NCBI GenBank assembly: GCA_013398015.1
Contig: VZRR01012437.1
Span: forward strand, 125,804-189,803
Length of the DNA: 64,000 nucleotides
Source: Oreocharis arfaki
Lineage: Eukaryota > Chordata > Aves > Passeriformes > Paramythiidae
Direction: 5' to 3'
In this document: one piece after another, positions 25,201-37,600 of the stretch
Layout: every line of letters starts with the position of its first letter
Position numbering within the stretch: the stretch's first letter is position 1
Translations under genes and position numbers: made by a program
Notes under the pieces: model-generated
The model's database searches: none
What the model was told of the DNA's origin: nothing
What the model saw: the letters and a program-made list of their open reading frames with translations, nothing else

Positions 25201-28200
25201 TGTTAAAATTATAATGTCAGGTAGAGGACAGCTTAAAAAAAAGCTGTTCAAAAATGGCCCTCTTGTCACTGTTCTGTTTGGTTTTGTTTTCAGAATTGGA
25301 GGAAAGAACTGGGAAAACACAGAGAGAAATTACTGGGTGGAAATGAGAGTTCCTCCAAAAAGAAGGAGGTAGGTTGCTTTCAGTTGCATATATTCTGTGA
25401 TTGGAATTGGATTTATCATCAATGCTGCCAACACAGAATTTCATAAGTACATTTTAAAAGCCAGCATCAAAATTTATAGACCTAAATGCATGACAAAAGA
25501 AAATTATGCCAAAGTAACATTTGTTTTATTCTATTTTTAAGAAAAAGAAAAAGGAAAAGAAGAAATCCAATAGGGTGAGCAAAATTTTCAGTTTTCTGAT
25601 CTTTTTTTGCTTTGGGGTTGTTCCTGTTTGTCATTTAAGTTCTCTTGGAAAGAGAAAGCATAGCTGTAATTTTGATTGTAGATGTTAAATTAACTTTTAT
25701 TTAGAAAGGGTTTGCATACATTTGGTACAAGGAAAATTAAAGGGAGGAAAAGAGAATTAAATAGATAAATGAAAAACATTAGAAGTGGTTTAGAAATTGA
25801 TTTAAGAAAAAGCTATGTAAGACTAGCTTCTCAGAAGTAAAATTTTATTGGTTATGCTTTGAAAATGAAGAACTTTTAAAGGGAGTGTTTGGATGTGCTT
25901 TTGAGTATTTGCCAGAATTTGCCAGACAAAATGCTGCATCTCACAAGCTTCACTTTTTGTTGTGTTTGGTCAAGTTGTCTTCATCTTCCTCTTCTTCATC
26001 AAGCTCTGATTCTTCCAGCAGTTCATCTGATTCAGAAGATGAGGTAAGATCTAACTTACTGGAATCTGTCATGTTTTGTTAATGAGGTTTATTTAACACA
26101 GGTTTTGATAATATGTTTTAGAATAATCTTTGAGGGCCTGGTTTGGATAAAACCACTTAGTTTTTATGTGTGGGACCAACTTTAATAATTATGGTACATA
26201 TAATAAAGTTGTGAATTTTAGACATATATATATATCTATTTAATAGTTTCTATGTGAACACTACAGATTTTGGTGTCCTGGCTTGTAAAATGGATCCATT
26301 TTAACACTGAATTGCTTTTTTAATAGAATCTCCTATCTAATCATAAAAATGCAAAAATACCATTTTTATTTTCTAGCAAAAGTCTGTGTTACAGATAATC
26401 AGATTCTACAGCACACACTTAAATAATAAACAGAATCTAGAGCACCTGGATTTTTCACCAGTTTGCATTTTTTCAATGCAGAAGAGTTAAGAAGGTTCTC
26501 CACTAAAAGAATCAGTTGTAGCATACTTTATTCCTCAGGAGAACATTATAACATGTAGGAATTTGATGTTTCCTTTTCTCTACATTTAATGTAGAACTTT
26601 AATTCCAATGAGAATAAATTCAAGTTTCTCTTCTTCCTTCTTTTTCTGCAATATTTGTGGATAGGATAAAAAGCAAGGGAAGAAAAGAAGGAAAAAGAAG
26701 TATCGCTCCTCACGGAAATCTTCAGCAAGCACAACTTCAGAATCTGAGTCAGACAGCAAGGTAAATATGCAGATGTGTTCTCTTGGCACGTTTTCCTGGT
26801 TGGTGTTAAAAAAACATAAAGAATTTTGACTTTAACATATTAATGTGGGTTTTCATCTTCCACATTTAAAGCCGTGTATTCTCACTGGGCCTGAGCTGCA
26901 CTTGTGTCTTCCACAGCAGTGTGGAATCTGGCTCCACTGGCCACAATACTTAGTGGAAATAATTGGATCTTTAGAAAATGAACATGCTTTATTCCAGCAA
27001 TTTGTAGTCATTTTTCTGTTGTCAGATATACACAGCTTTTTTGCTGCTCAAATGTTTAGTTTTGATACTACATTAACACTTAAAATGTTCTTTTGAATAT
27101 GCAATTTAACTGAGCACCATCTCTGAAAATGCAGGTATTGCAGGATACCAGTGGCCAGAACATTACCTTTCTAAATATCTGAGTAGTTTTCTGTTGGAGA
27201 TCTGAGCCTTTCCCAAATATATTAAATTGAAGTTTTCTTTTTCCTTTTCTGAAGTATAGCAATATAGATACATGGGCTTACTGAATGAACAAAAAAGTGA
27301 AGAAGATGCATGAGGCAATTTGTTCTGTTATGTTAGCATTTTTCTGTCTTATAGTATATAGTTACTGTACTTCTTGCTTAAATGTTAATAATACAGTGAC
27401 TGTATTAGTCACTACAGTCTGTGTAGACTTTATCACAGGCTTTCACTGGAATACCTAATTCGGTGGGATATAAATTGTAATGAATGACTGCTTGCAGACA
27501 CCTATGAATTTGTGCTAATGAGAGGTTAAAAACTTTTGCTACATAAAGGGACCCAGAGATACCCTTACTGCAGAAAACTCTGGGGAAATACCTGCCTAAC
27601 CCCATCTGATCAGCAGACAGGGACATGGATAAAAAAAAAGCCTCCCAACTGTTACATGTTTTATGTGGTTACTGCAGTGATAGCTGGTGTCCTTCCTACA
27701 GGCTAAGTTTCCTGCAAGGATGCTGTTACTTGATTCCATACAGACCTTTTCATGCTGCTGGATCAGGAAATTAGCAGCTGCATCAAAATTACAGCTTTTT
27801 ATATTATTCTTATCAACTGCAAGGTAGAAAGGACAATCTTGAAGGATTACCTTCAATAGACATAAAAAGACTATCGGTCAGACTGCTTTGGGGATTTCTT
27901 CCTTTTTCATGAAATGATTTTGTTGTGGTTTGTTTTCCTTTCTATTTAGGATAGCACAAAAAAGAAGAGGTCAAAGGAAGACTGTGAAAAAGAGAAGGTA
28001 TTTTTATTCTTGAAATCCTTCAATCAGAACTGCATGTTGCATTCATAATGGAGCTTTCTTTTTTTAATATTGAATGCCTCACTTTACATCTATGGAAATT
28101 TTCTGTCCAAACCCACACAGTCAGAAGGTATCCAGTGCACCCAATTTGAAGTAGACTTTTGGTTGGATTCAGCTCTTGTTTTAGTAATTGTTGTTAGTGG

Positions 28201-31200
28201 AAGCCGCTGGATCTGTTCTTGTTACAAAAGTAAATCAAAACTGTATCTAATCTCCTAGAGCACATCGGCTGCATTCTAGTGTTTTGGGGTTTACCTTTAG
28301 CTGTCACATGGAGCTAAAAATATGTGTGATGGTATTCTCAGTGGCATACCTGGTAGGTTATTGGCTTGTTGCTTTAAATTAAGAAACATAAGCAGAGGAT
28401 CTCTTTATCCAAATGTAGTCATTATTATAGATACTATACTTAGGACAGCTTTGAAGAATTGCAGAGAAAAAGGTATTAGCGTAAGAAAAACTACCTTATT
28501 CTGTCATTTCTGTAAGCATGAAAATCCTCTCTCCTTCCCACCACCACACCCTTTTGTACACTCATCCATTATCTTTAATGTAAACAATCTAATTGACTTC
28601 AATTTTAGTTGTTTGTACAGTGTGCGTAAACTAAAAATGCCTTCACAGTCCATCCTAGTCTTTCTCTCCAGTTACCTTTCTTTCTTACCATGTTGGCATC
28701 TGCTGCTCCAGTCAGTAGTATTGACTTCAGTGTTCAGATTCTCCATTGCATGAGGCAAATGTACTGATTTTTTGCCCCTTGCTCCTGCTTCTATTTTACA
28801 GTATCCATTTCCCATCTCATCCTTTTGAATGGCTTCTCTTTGAAGACCAAGTGTCTACTGTAGTCTCTTACTGTAGCACTAGCACACATCTTCTGAAAGC
28901 AAAAGGCATTTGGGGACTAGAGGTTTTTCTTCCTCTACCTGCAGATCCCCCATATGTCAGATGGGCTGCATCCTGTGCACTTTACATGAGTTCTTTTGGG
29001 AAGTTTCTGGTCTTAGAAGTTGAGTGAGAGAAAGTACCTTCAGACTTAGGAACATGTTGCCTTGTCCAGAGCAAAGGAAGTGTGGGGAGCAGAAAAGTAG
29101 CTTATCAGAACAATCTCACACAGCATCAAAATGTTTTAAAAACTGTACTTTAAATGTACTGGAATTAAATATGATGTGTTGAAGCAGGACAGCTGTCCCA
29201 GTACAGCTGTAGGATAAAGCAAGTCCTGCTTCAACACATACACAGAGGGAGCTTTTTCTTTCATGAACAAAGCAAGAGTCTGAAATTACAGTGTTTGTAT
29301 GTATATACTGAGACGTCTTCAGTTACTCATTATTTAAAAGTGGTGAAACGTTTTATTTTCAAATGCTTACTCCTCCATGTGTTATTATTTAAAGTAAGAG
29401 ACTATTATTCCTCTCACTTTTAGAAAGTTGCTGTATCTTGGTAACAACAAAAAGGAATATACAGAAAATTATGATTTTCACTAAAAGCATTTTAACAGTT
29501 TGGTAGGGTAGTTTGATGATGATGGGTAATTAATGTCAATAATACTTTGAAATATTTCTCAACTTAGAAGTGATATTTCAATCTTAAATTTTAAGCCGAA
29601 GTTTTATAAAATTTGCAAGGTCCGACTTTACTCACAAATATATTATTTTGCGTAGGAAGGTAAAAATCATCACAGGAAAAGGAAGAAAGCAGATCGTGGT
29701 GATGGACCTTTATCATCAGAGTCTGTATCTGAATCGGATCAGACAGAGGAGGTCAGTGTGAATCCTCAGTTTCACATGTTACAGTGCTTGTAGCTTACTG
29801 ATTCATATGAGTGAATGAATGAACTAGCTTAGATTTAATATATTGTAGAAACTGTTCTGCTCTGTACAGATGAATTGAAGAGTGCAGTGCACTCAAAGTT
29901 GTTTGTATTTTTCCATTTAAAATAAAGTTGTTAAGTCTAGCTTCTATCACCTACAAGTAATTTTGAATTAATTTTCTTGAGAATCAACTTTTTATGGATA
30001 CTACATTTGGTTGAATTTTCTTTAGGTGCAAGCAAAAAAGAAGAAAAGCAATGAGGAAAAAGAGAAAACAGCAAGTATCCCTCTTACTCATATTGTAGTT
30101 TTAGGATATAAATACTCTATACTTGGTTAATTTCCAGTTTCACATTTTTCACTAATACAAATGTTTATAGCAATGGTCTGCTGTTACATTTAAATTAACA
30201 GTTTCTCTGTTTACTTGCTGAAGTCACTTTTTCAATTGTTGAATTAAAGAAGAATTTCTCATTCTTTTACCTATATGTGATTTGAAATTTATACAACTTT
30301 AACACTTACTGTACAATATATTTTATTCTATATCAACCTCCTAGAACTACTAATACCCCTGTGGTATCAAGTAGGGGAGCAGTTTGCCACACAGACAGAT
30401 ATCAGTGCTGTTCCTTTTGTTGGCATTGTGTGTAATTCCTTGGTAAGCCTTCTCTGCCACCATGGAAGGGGCCTTAGGACATAATTGCTGCAACCTCTAT
30501 GCTATTTTATCTCTTCCCCCAACCAAATAAAGAATTGCCAGCAACCTGTTAGTTTTCCTAATTTTTTAATTTGTATTTGTTGGTAAAAGTGAGAGGAAGG
30601 TTCAGATTTATATAGAATCCAGATTTACCACATGTACCTGAGGTTCCTCAGTTAGGCGTATAGTGGATTTGGGATCCTAAATGCCCACTTGAGATGTCTG
30701 GGTATCTGTCTCCTCTGTCAGCAGCAGATGCCTTATTAGGCATCTCAGTTGTACAGATGGGGTAGGGCAAAGGGAAGGTCTACATTAGTCACCTAAAAAT
30801 ACAGGTACAGGAATATCAGGGATACTCAGTACACATTTTTCCACGGAACTTGTTTGTTTATTTCAGACTCATATGAACCGTTTGCCGTAACATTTCTAGT
30901 GATTGCGTATGGTCTTTTTCATACAAGATTTGTATGTGTAAGGAATACGTATAAAACAAAGCTTTAATACTTTGTTAAAAAGTAATTAATACTGATTGTT
31001 TCATTTTCGTAATGCCACACCTATTTGAGAATTTCGGTTGAATTCTGCTTGCAAAAAGACAAGATTGCATCTGATTGCAATCTGCTTGTAGCTGATTGCA
31101 TCACTTTCTGTATTACAGTGATCAGCATACTACCTTCAGGACTGAATCCAGTAGGGTTAATTTGAGTGTACTTGTATTTACAGTTGAGATAATAATTGTT

Positions 31201-31744
31201 TTATTTTAAACAAGGTACAAGTGATAGTCTAGCCAAGTGCAGTTGAGCTGTTTAATGGTACAGAGTGAATTTAAGTGCTTACTTGAAAATCTGTAAACAT
31301 CTTAGTTATTCTCAAATATGTAAGATGTCACTACTGCTCAAAGCACTTCCTTATTACTTTCTCAATAATCTATAATGCTCTGAAAATCATTTAAAAGATT
31401 AGGAAATATAATAGTAACGGTGATGAGAGGTGTGAAATAGCCATACCATGGTGGAGATAAATTTAAATTGAAGACTGCTCATAATAGTGCAAATTGCTGG
31501 TTAAAGTATTTCTTTTGTGATTTCTCAATAGGTTTCTGTAGAAATCTCTTTTGAAGTATGTTTTAAAAGATACCCTTTCTGTGCTCTCATTGTGCATTAG
31601 CAGAATGTAACAGATGGTAATTGTATTATCCAATAACTTCCTATGTTTTTTTTTTAGGATAAAGCAAAAAAGAGAAAGAAGCACAAGAAACATGGTAAAA
31701 AGAAGAAAAAGAAGACTGCTGGTTCAAATTCGGATTCAGAATAA
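22243..31744 (+). CDS. FAM133B: FAM133 family protein (FAM133B-like), exons 2-11
   Basis: Lysine- and serine-rich protein of unknown molecular role, nuclear by composition. Coding exons: 22243-22340, 23035-23113, 25294-25368, 25542-25574, 25975-26043, 26665-26760, 27950-27997, 29656-29751, 30026-30070, 31658-31744. All phases agree and give 241 residues. The short first exon (MGKRDNRV-type in the family) is missing, probably in the gap at 18519-18847, so the full length would be near 249 against 247 in human FAM133B. The conserved N-terminal core runs [34 protein letters not shown] and ALAEFEEKMNENW. After it come KKK blocks, a poly-serine/aspartate exon (25975-26043) and alternating K-rich and S/E-rich exons, ending in SDSE. 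The last intron has a GC donor (30071). Function is not known. Casein-kinase-like acidic serine motifs are visible but not diagnostic. The symbol is assigned from synteny and sequence. Confidence 0.93.
29174..29239. repeat. 17-bp perfect inverted repeat in a FAM133 intron
   Basis: ATGTGTTGAAGCAGGAC (29174-29190) is repeated as its exact reverse complement at 29223-29239, with a 32-nt spacer. The spacer begins AGCTGTCC, so GGACAGCTGTCC is itself a 12-bp palindrome at the stem base of the loop, and a second ACAGCTGT follows. The size suits a pre-miRNA-like hairpin or a small palindromic insertion. Neither is proved. Confidence 0.85.
30071..31657 (+). other. GC-AG intron of FAM133
   Basis: The exon ends GAGAAAACA and the intron starts GCAAGT. 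The acceptor is TTTTTTTAG at 31657. Using the nearby GT (30075) would add four bases and hit a stop (TAA) two codons into the last exon. The GC donor keeps the conserved lysine-rich C-terminus, which supports it. Confidence 0.85.
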
Positions 31745-33720
31745 TATTTTAAAGCAACCTGAGACTATCAACAGAAGTGCAATGACTAAAGGAAACTTAA
31801 ACTGTGAAATGACAGCAAACTTTACCAAACTGCATGAGTTTTCCTGTGTTTTAGAAATACTCCTAATCTTTCAGTAGCCAGCCAGATGCAGCTGTGCTGG
31901 GAAAGACCATTGTTATTGCCTGCTGCTTAATACATGAGGTACAACTTTTATGAAATTCCAGTAAGCAGTGTTAGGTGTTTGAGACAATATGAGATGGTAG
32001 GCCAGCTGAGGTGTATAATGTTGGAAAATAAGAGTTAAACTTTTTAGATAGTAAAAATAGTCTTTTAAAGCATTAGTAATAGTCTTTATTTGTAAATCAG
32101 GACAAATGAAATCCCAAGTTCATCCTGCAGGTTAATAATATGCATAAACTACTACAAGCTGGTGTCTGCTAATGGAAAATTAATGATAACATTTAAAAGG
32201 CTGCCTTTGTAGAAATGTGTATCATCTGCCCCATTACCGTCTCCATGCTTATAAGAAAGGGAATGCTTCCATTTTGGCTACCTGAATAGGGTGCCTTTGC
32301 CTTTGATTCTTGCAAATCTCTGCTATTTTTAATCCATGCATCTCTGCATTCCTGGGAAGCTAGAGCTATTGTCAGCAGACTTTTCCGAATAAGCAGTTTT
32401 GAGCTTCCAAGCATGTGCTGCTGCATTAAGCAAGAGCAATGACATTTTGCAGTATAACTGACAGTTAAAACCTGAAGATTTTACCTCTGCTTCTTTGAAA
32501 TGGCGATAGACCTTTGCTAGTAAATATGCATATTTCATTTAATGTAATTTTTGTTTAATTGAAAACTTCTTGAAAACACTGGTAGCTTTCTTTGCATTAT
32601 CTTTAGAATCGTTTTGCATGATTTGTACCATTTTTAAATTAACAAAATGCAGGTAATCATTTGTTGTAACCAGTTCTTTGAATTACATTTCACATGCAGA
32701 GTTTCATGTATGTATTTAGTTATAGTTAAGTTCATTGCTGTGTTTAAGTGCACACTTGCTGAAGTTATTTAGCATGTAAAAAGCAGGGTTTTGATACTTT
32801 AACAGCTTCATATTGAAGCTGATTTTACTCTAAGCAAGTTCAGTGGCAGATCTGTTATGTGACGTGTCTTGTTAGATAAAAAAACTACTGCCAGAATCTC
32901 ATTAAAGATACTGTTTAACCAGTTTGTATTTATATTTTTGTACTTGAGGGCTACAGAATGCTGACCTAAGTCATAAAGCTGTTTTAATTTAGTTTAGTTG
33001 CTTTAGATAACTGAAAAAAAGCTTTTTTAAATTAAACGTGCACACTAGAAAACACGAGCAACCATTTGCTTTTAGTTTACATTAAATTCTCACTTTATCA
33101 TCCATTGAAATACTGATTTCTGGGCCTTCTGTTAGCCTTTAACAAATGCCCATCCATCCCAGGTAGTCAAATATAGATTGTATTTTTGATCCACCCTTTT
33201 TTTCCATTGCACAGGTGCTAACTTAGAACTTAATCTATTGCATACAGATGTTTCAAATGTTGTGTTGCCAAGAATTTCAAGACTTTTAAGGCATTGATTA
33301 TTAGTCTGCAAACCGTAACTAAAATCTGTGGGAGAAAGATTATTTCATATTGCCGTTGTACAGAGAAATTGTCTTCAAGTTCTTGGGAAAATACAACCAT
33401 TGAGTTGCAGCAATGTGCATCTAAACAATAGTAATGTTTTCATCGACTATTTTATACTTTTGGGCTTGATGTTACCAATTCTAGACACTCTTGTCAGTGA
33501 GGTTAAGATAAAGGCGAGATACAGTGAACAGAGGGATTTGATTTAGGTTTTGTGTTTAGTTTTATTGGGGTTGTTTTCCTTTTAAGTTGTGGTGTTGCAG
33601 TTTTGGTAAAAGAACTTGTAATGAACCATAGCATAAATGCTCTGTCCTGTGTGATACCTTATTTGACTTTTACACAACCACCTGCCACAGAAAGAAATAA
33701 AAATGGAAATGCTACCCAGT
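31745..33720 (+). other. FAM133 3' untranslated region
   Basis: About 2 kb of AT-rich non-coding sequence after the FAM133 stop, with a candidate poly(A) signal AATAAA at 33696-33701. No other gene is evident before the GC-rich start of the calaxin-like gene near 34.3 kb. Confidence 0.6.
33696..33701 (+). terminator. Candidate FAM133 poly(A) signal
   Basis: AATAAA in AAAGAAATAAAAATGG, about 1.95 kb after the stop, near the end of the AT-rich tract. Confidence 0.45.
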
Positions 33721-34299
33721 CTTCCAAATATCTAAGCCAGTATGTCATTTTAATTGTGTGACTGTGACTATCTGTTCCGCTCAGCTGTAGGCTTCAAGTG
33801 CTGCTGTCATGCTTGGGAAGGGGTGTAGCCGCTTAAGGGGCTCATGGGCTTTGTTAGCTCAATACAAAGCAGCCTCAGTACTGAAAGAGAAGTGGTTCAG
33901 TTTGCAATACCTTAACAAATACGTTGAGTCTCCTCTTGCGTCCCCTTTTTCAAGAAGGAAAGGTGGAGGCTGGTCTCAGCTTTTCCGATGTGCCCATGCC
34001 GAGGTCGTGAGACAGTGATGGGGGTTTTGGGTGGCACCTACACCCATGTTCCAAGTTTCAGCAGAGGGACAAGGTAGAAAACGAGCAGTGTTGGAGTAAG
34101 AGTGGTGTAATATATTTTTGCCTTCTGACAGCAGATGAACAAGCACTATTGTATGTTGTATTTAACTTTTCACTCTTTTTTTTCCCCAGAAGTATTTTAG
34201 AAAATTGAAATGCAAGGGTTTTTGGGGTTTTTTTGCAACTGCAGTTTTTCAAAATGCGTGTCAAGACTTGATCTTTGTTTTGCCTGTGTGTGTCTGTTT

Positions 34300-34640
34300 A
34301 AGTACGGCCTGCCCGTGCGGCCCAGCGGCACCGCGAGGCCGCGGCCGCCCCCCCGCGTTGCCAGGGCAGCGGCGGCACGACCGGCTCCCGGCCGCCATGA
34401 GCAGGAAGGGGGTCAAGCTGCTGGTGGACTCGCTGACCCGATCCTCCAAGCACTGTGAGTCTCCTCCGGGCCGCAGGAGCCGCCCGGCCGCCCCCGGTTG
34501 TGCCCGTGCTCATCCAATGTGGCCCCGTTCGCCTCCGATGGGAGGCACTTTCCCGGCGCCCCCTTGGGAACGGGGTGGGGGGGGGTGGCGCGCGAGGGCA
34601 TCGATGTCGTGGCCCTGGCGTATCCCTGTGCTTGCCTCGT
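34300..34640 (+). promoter_or_regulatory. CpG island at the calaxin-like gene start
   Basis: CpG-rich sequence (GCCCGTGCGGCCCAGCGGC and following) rises abruptly from AT-rich intergenic DNA. It encloses the start codon in the good context GCCGCCATGA, so this is the probable promoter and 5' end of the EF-hand gene. No TATA box is seen. Confidence 0.7.
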
Positions 34641-37600
34641 GTTTTACCAGCGTAACTTACAACCTGTGTTTGTTTGTGTTTGGGCCGGGCAGTTAACAAA
34701 AGCGAAGTGGAATGTCTGGTCAATCTCTTCGACACGCTGGTGGCCAAGGCCAGCAGCGACTTTGCTGGGGTCGGCTTCAACCGCGTCGTGTTCCGAGACA
34801 CCCTGCACAGCGCCTTTGGCATGACGGATGACGTGGTGCTGGACCGAGGTGAGGCGGACACAGCTCTGAACACACTGGAAGGGCTTGGGATTGCGCTGCC
34901 GAGCCCATGGGTGTGTCCATACCCAACAGCGCCGTCTCATCCCGGCCAGGACAGCAAAGGAGGAGTTTTGCTCAGGAGTTGTTGAGATCAAGCAGCTTGC
35001 TTTCTTTATGCGGAATAGTTTTCCCTTAGTTCAGGAGAGCTCGCTCTCTAGTTCGAGGCAGTCCGGCCAGAGGCAGTTGTGCTGCCCTGTGGCTGTTTCT
35101 GTCGCAGTCGCTGTAGTGTCGTGACAGAAGAGGGCAGCGTCGTGTCACTTTCCTCTTTTCTCCGGTGTTTCCACCGGGAGCTTCGGTCGCTGCTGGGGAA
35201 CAACTCCAGCTCAGGCCTGGAAGTCCCGGTAAGGCATTCTGCTACAGCGGATGACTTTGTGAACAGCATTGAAGGGCCTGGGCAGATAGTACAAGGAGGT
35301 GAGAGTAATGAGCCAAATAACCCTTTGAAAATACAGTGATTTCACGGAGTGGTAACGAGGGACACGTTTGCAGTCTCTCTGAAAGCTGAAGGAATGACCT
35401 CTGATGTAGAGGTGTCCAGAGGAGTGTGCAGAGCAGGCACGAGTCTGCCGTTCTTTCAGTCTTGGGCTGCTAAGAGCCACCCCTTGGTTCAACTTTCTGC
35501 CTCTCTCTAGCAGGAGAGCTACTTACGTGCCATAAAATAAAAACTTGTTGCAATTTTTTGCAGCAAGTCAGGTGTGTCTTGGAAGATAGCTTTCATTACC
35601 TTACACATTCTTAAAAATTATTTTAATGCTTACATGCAAAGGGGTTGATTTCAATTTGCAAAAGCAAACCTATTGTCTTCTAAGTCAAAAATGCTTGGCT
35701 CTGCATGAAGAGGTGTTCCAGCAGCCAACTTACTAATTAATATTCAAAAATACAAATTCTTATAGGTGCTAGTCGATGGTTTGGGTTCTGTCTTGGATTT
35801 GAAATACAATATTACAGGCTGTATGAATAGTGAAGCTGTGAGATTGAAAGTTGCTTAGGGAAGGGAAAAGTATTTTGTTATATGACAGACAGGAGGTTAT
35901 TTTTCTTTGTATATTTAATATGTATTGTTTCTAGGGTTACCTTCTCCAAGATTTTCTGAGACAAAAGCTAGTAATTAAAATTAATTAATCTGTATGCAGA
36001 ATTATCCCTTATTTTAAGGGATATTGGTTTATTTGCTTTACATCTGCATGGAAGCATACTTCCTGTAGTTGTTTAAGTCAGGAAGGCAACAGATCAAACA
36101 AAATATCTTACCAGGCAGGATTCTGTAGTGGAAGATAAGTAAACTCAGAGGCAGAATCCCTTTTATTGTTACATCTTAGAGTCAAGAAGGGTAATCATAC
36201 CTTGGTGAAAGCAGACAAACATCTTCAGAAAAAAGAAAATTTATAGTTTTATTTGATTTTAGAAAACATTCCTTTTTTGTGATTCCCTATTATATAAATT
36301 TAAAATGTATCTAATACACTTCCCAGTGTTCACCATTTTTGATAGAGACAACGATGGCTGCATCACTGTGGTGGAATGGGTGGAAGGCGTAGGGGTGTTA
36401 CTTCGGGGGACACTGGATGAGAAGATAAAACGTGAGACTGATCTGTATGCTGATATTTAGTAGTAATGATTGAATTCACAACAAATAACACATTGCTTTT
36501 GTTATAATTTAGTAGTTACTCTTATAAAGTACTTGGTAATTGAAAAGTTTTCTTCTGTATAGTTTAATGCAACTGAGCTCTGAAATGGCTTCTCTGAGAC
36601 AGAGTTTTTTTTCTGTGTAAACTGCTGTTACCACAGCCACCACCTTATTTTGTTGCTTATAAAATCTTGCATTTGAACTGAAGTCTATTCTACAGCGTAC
36701 AGTTTTGACAAAATACATGGTTTTGTATTCACACACAAAATTAGAAAGAAGCAGATATATTTCTAGCATGGTTTTGGCTAATTAAAGATTAGCAGTCTTG
36801 AGATTGGCAGTCTCAAGCCAATCAAAACCAGTGCCAACATTCATTTACTAGCCCAGTGGGAACACAGCAGCAGTTGCATTAACTCCAGCAGTTCTTCAGC
36901 TTGGAAGCATAGATGGAAAAACTGTAAGATGGTAATGAGAACCTCCACAATAATGATAGAGAAAGATGGAAGAGAAAAAACAGCAAGAACCCTAGAATTG
37001 TAAGCAGCAGGGAAAAAAATAGGGCATGTGGGGTAAAAAAAGCACAACAGAAAAAGGAGGATGACAGCGTGGTTTTTCCATAGTTCCCAGGTTGCAGCAT
37101 TAGCCATCCCTAATTCACTATATAAATTCATCTGGAAAGTGGTCAGGGATGTCACAGCATTAGGATGTGTTCCCAGGATGTAATTCAGTGTGTCAGTAGA
37201 ACTACAAACGGTAAAACATGCATTCGTGCTGTGAGCACTATAGAAGATACTGGTGTGTAGTGATGCACCATGTTGTCTGTCACAAGTGTTTGCCAGGGGG
37301 AGTGTTTCAGCACATATATGATAAATTTGGCTCAACTGATAATGCTGTACAGCGTACAGTTCACATTTTTTGTCTATAGCTAACAGCTTTAATGGTATAT
37401 GATTATAGTCTGTAACCAACTTGAAGTTTATTTGTATTTCAAAAGACTGTTTTCAAGTTTATGACCTGAATGGTGATGGATACATTTCGAGAGAGGAAAT
37501 GTTTCAAATGCTGAAAAACAGCCTTCTCATACAATCAGCAGATGAAGAGCCTGATGAGGGAATTAAGGACTTGGTAGAGATAGCACTGAAGAAAATGGCA

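Noticed and set aside
34205..34696. 163-codon plus-strand ORF in the CpG island
   Set aside because: A frame shadow created by GC-rich sequence over the start of the calaxin-like gene. The conserved protein uses another frame with a matching splice site.
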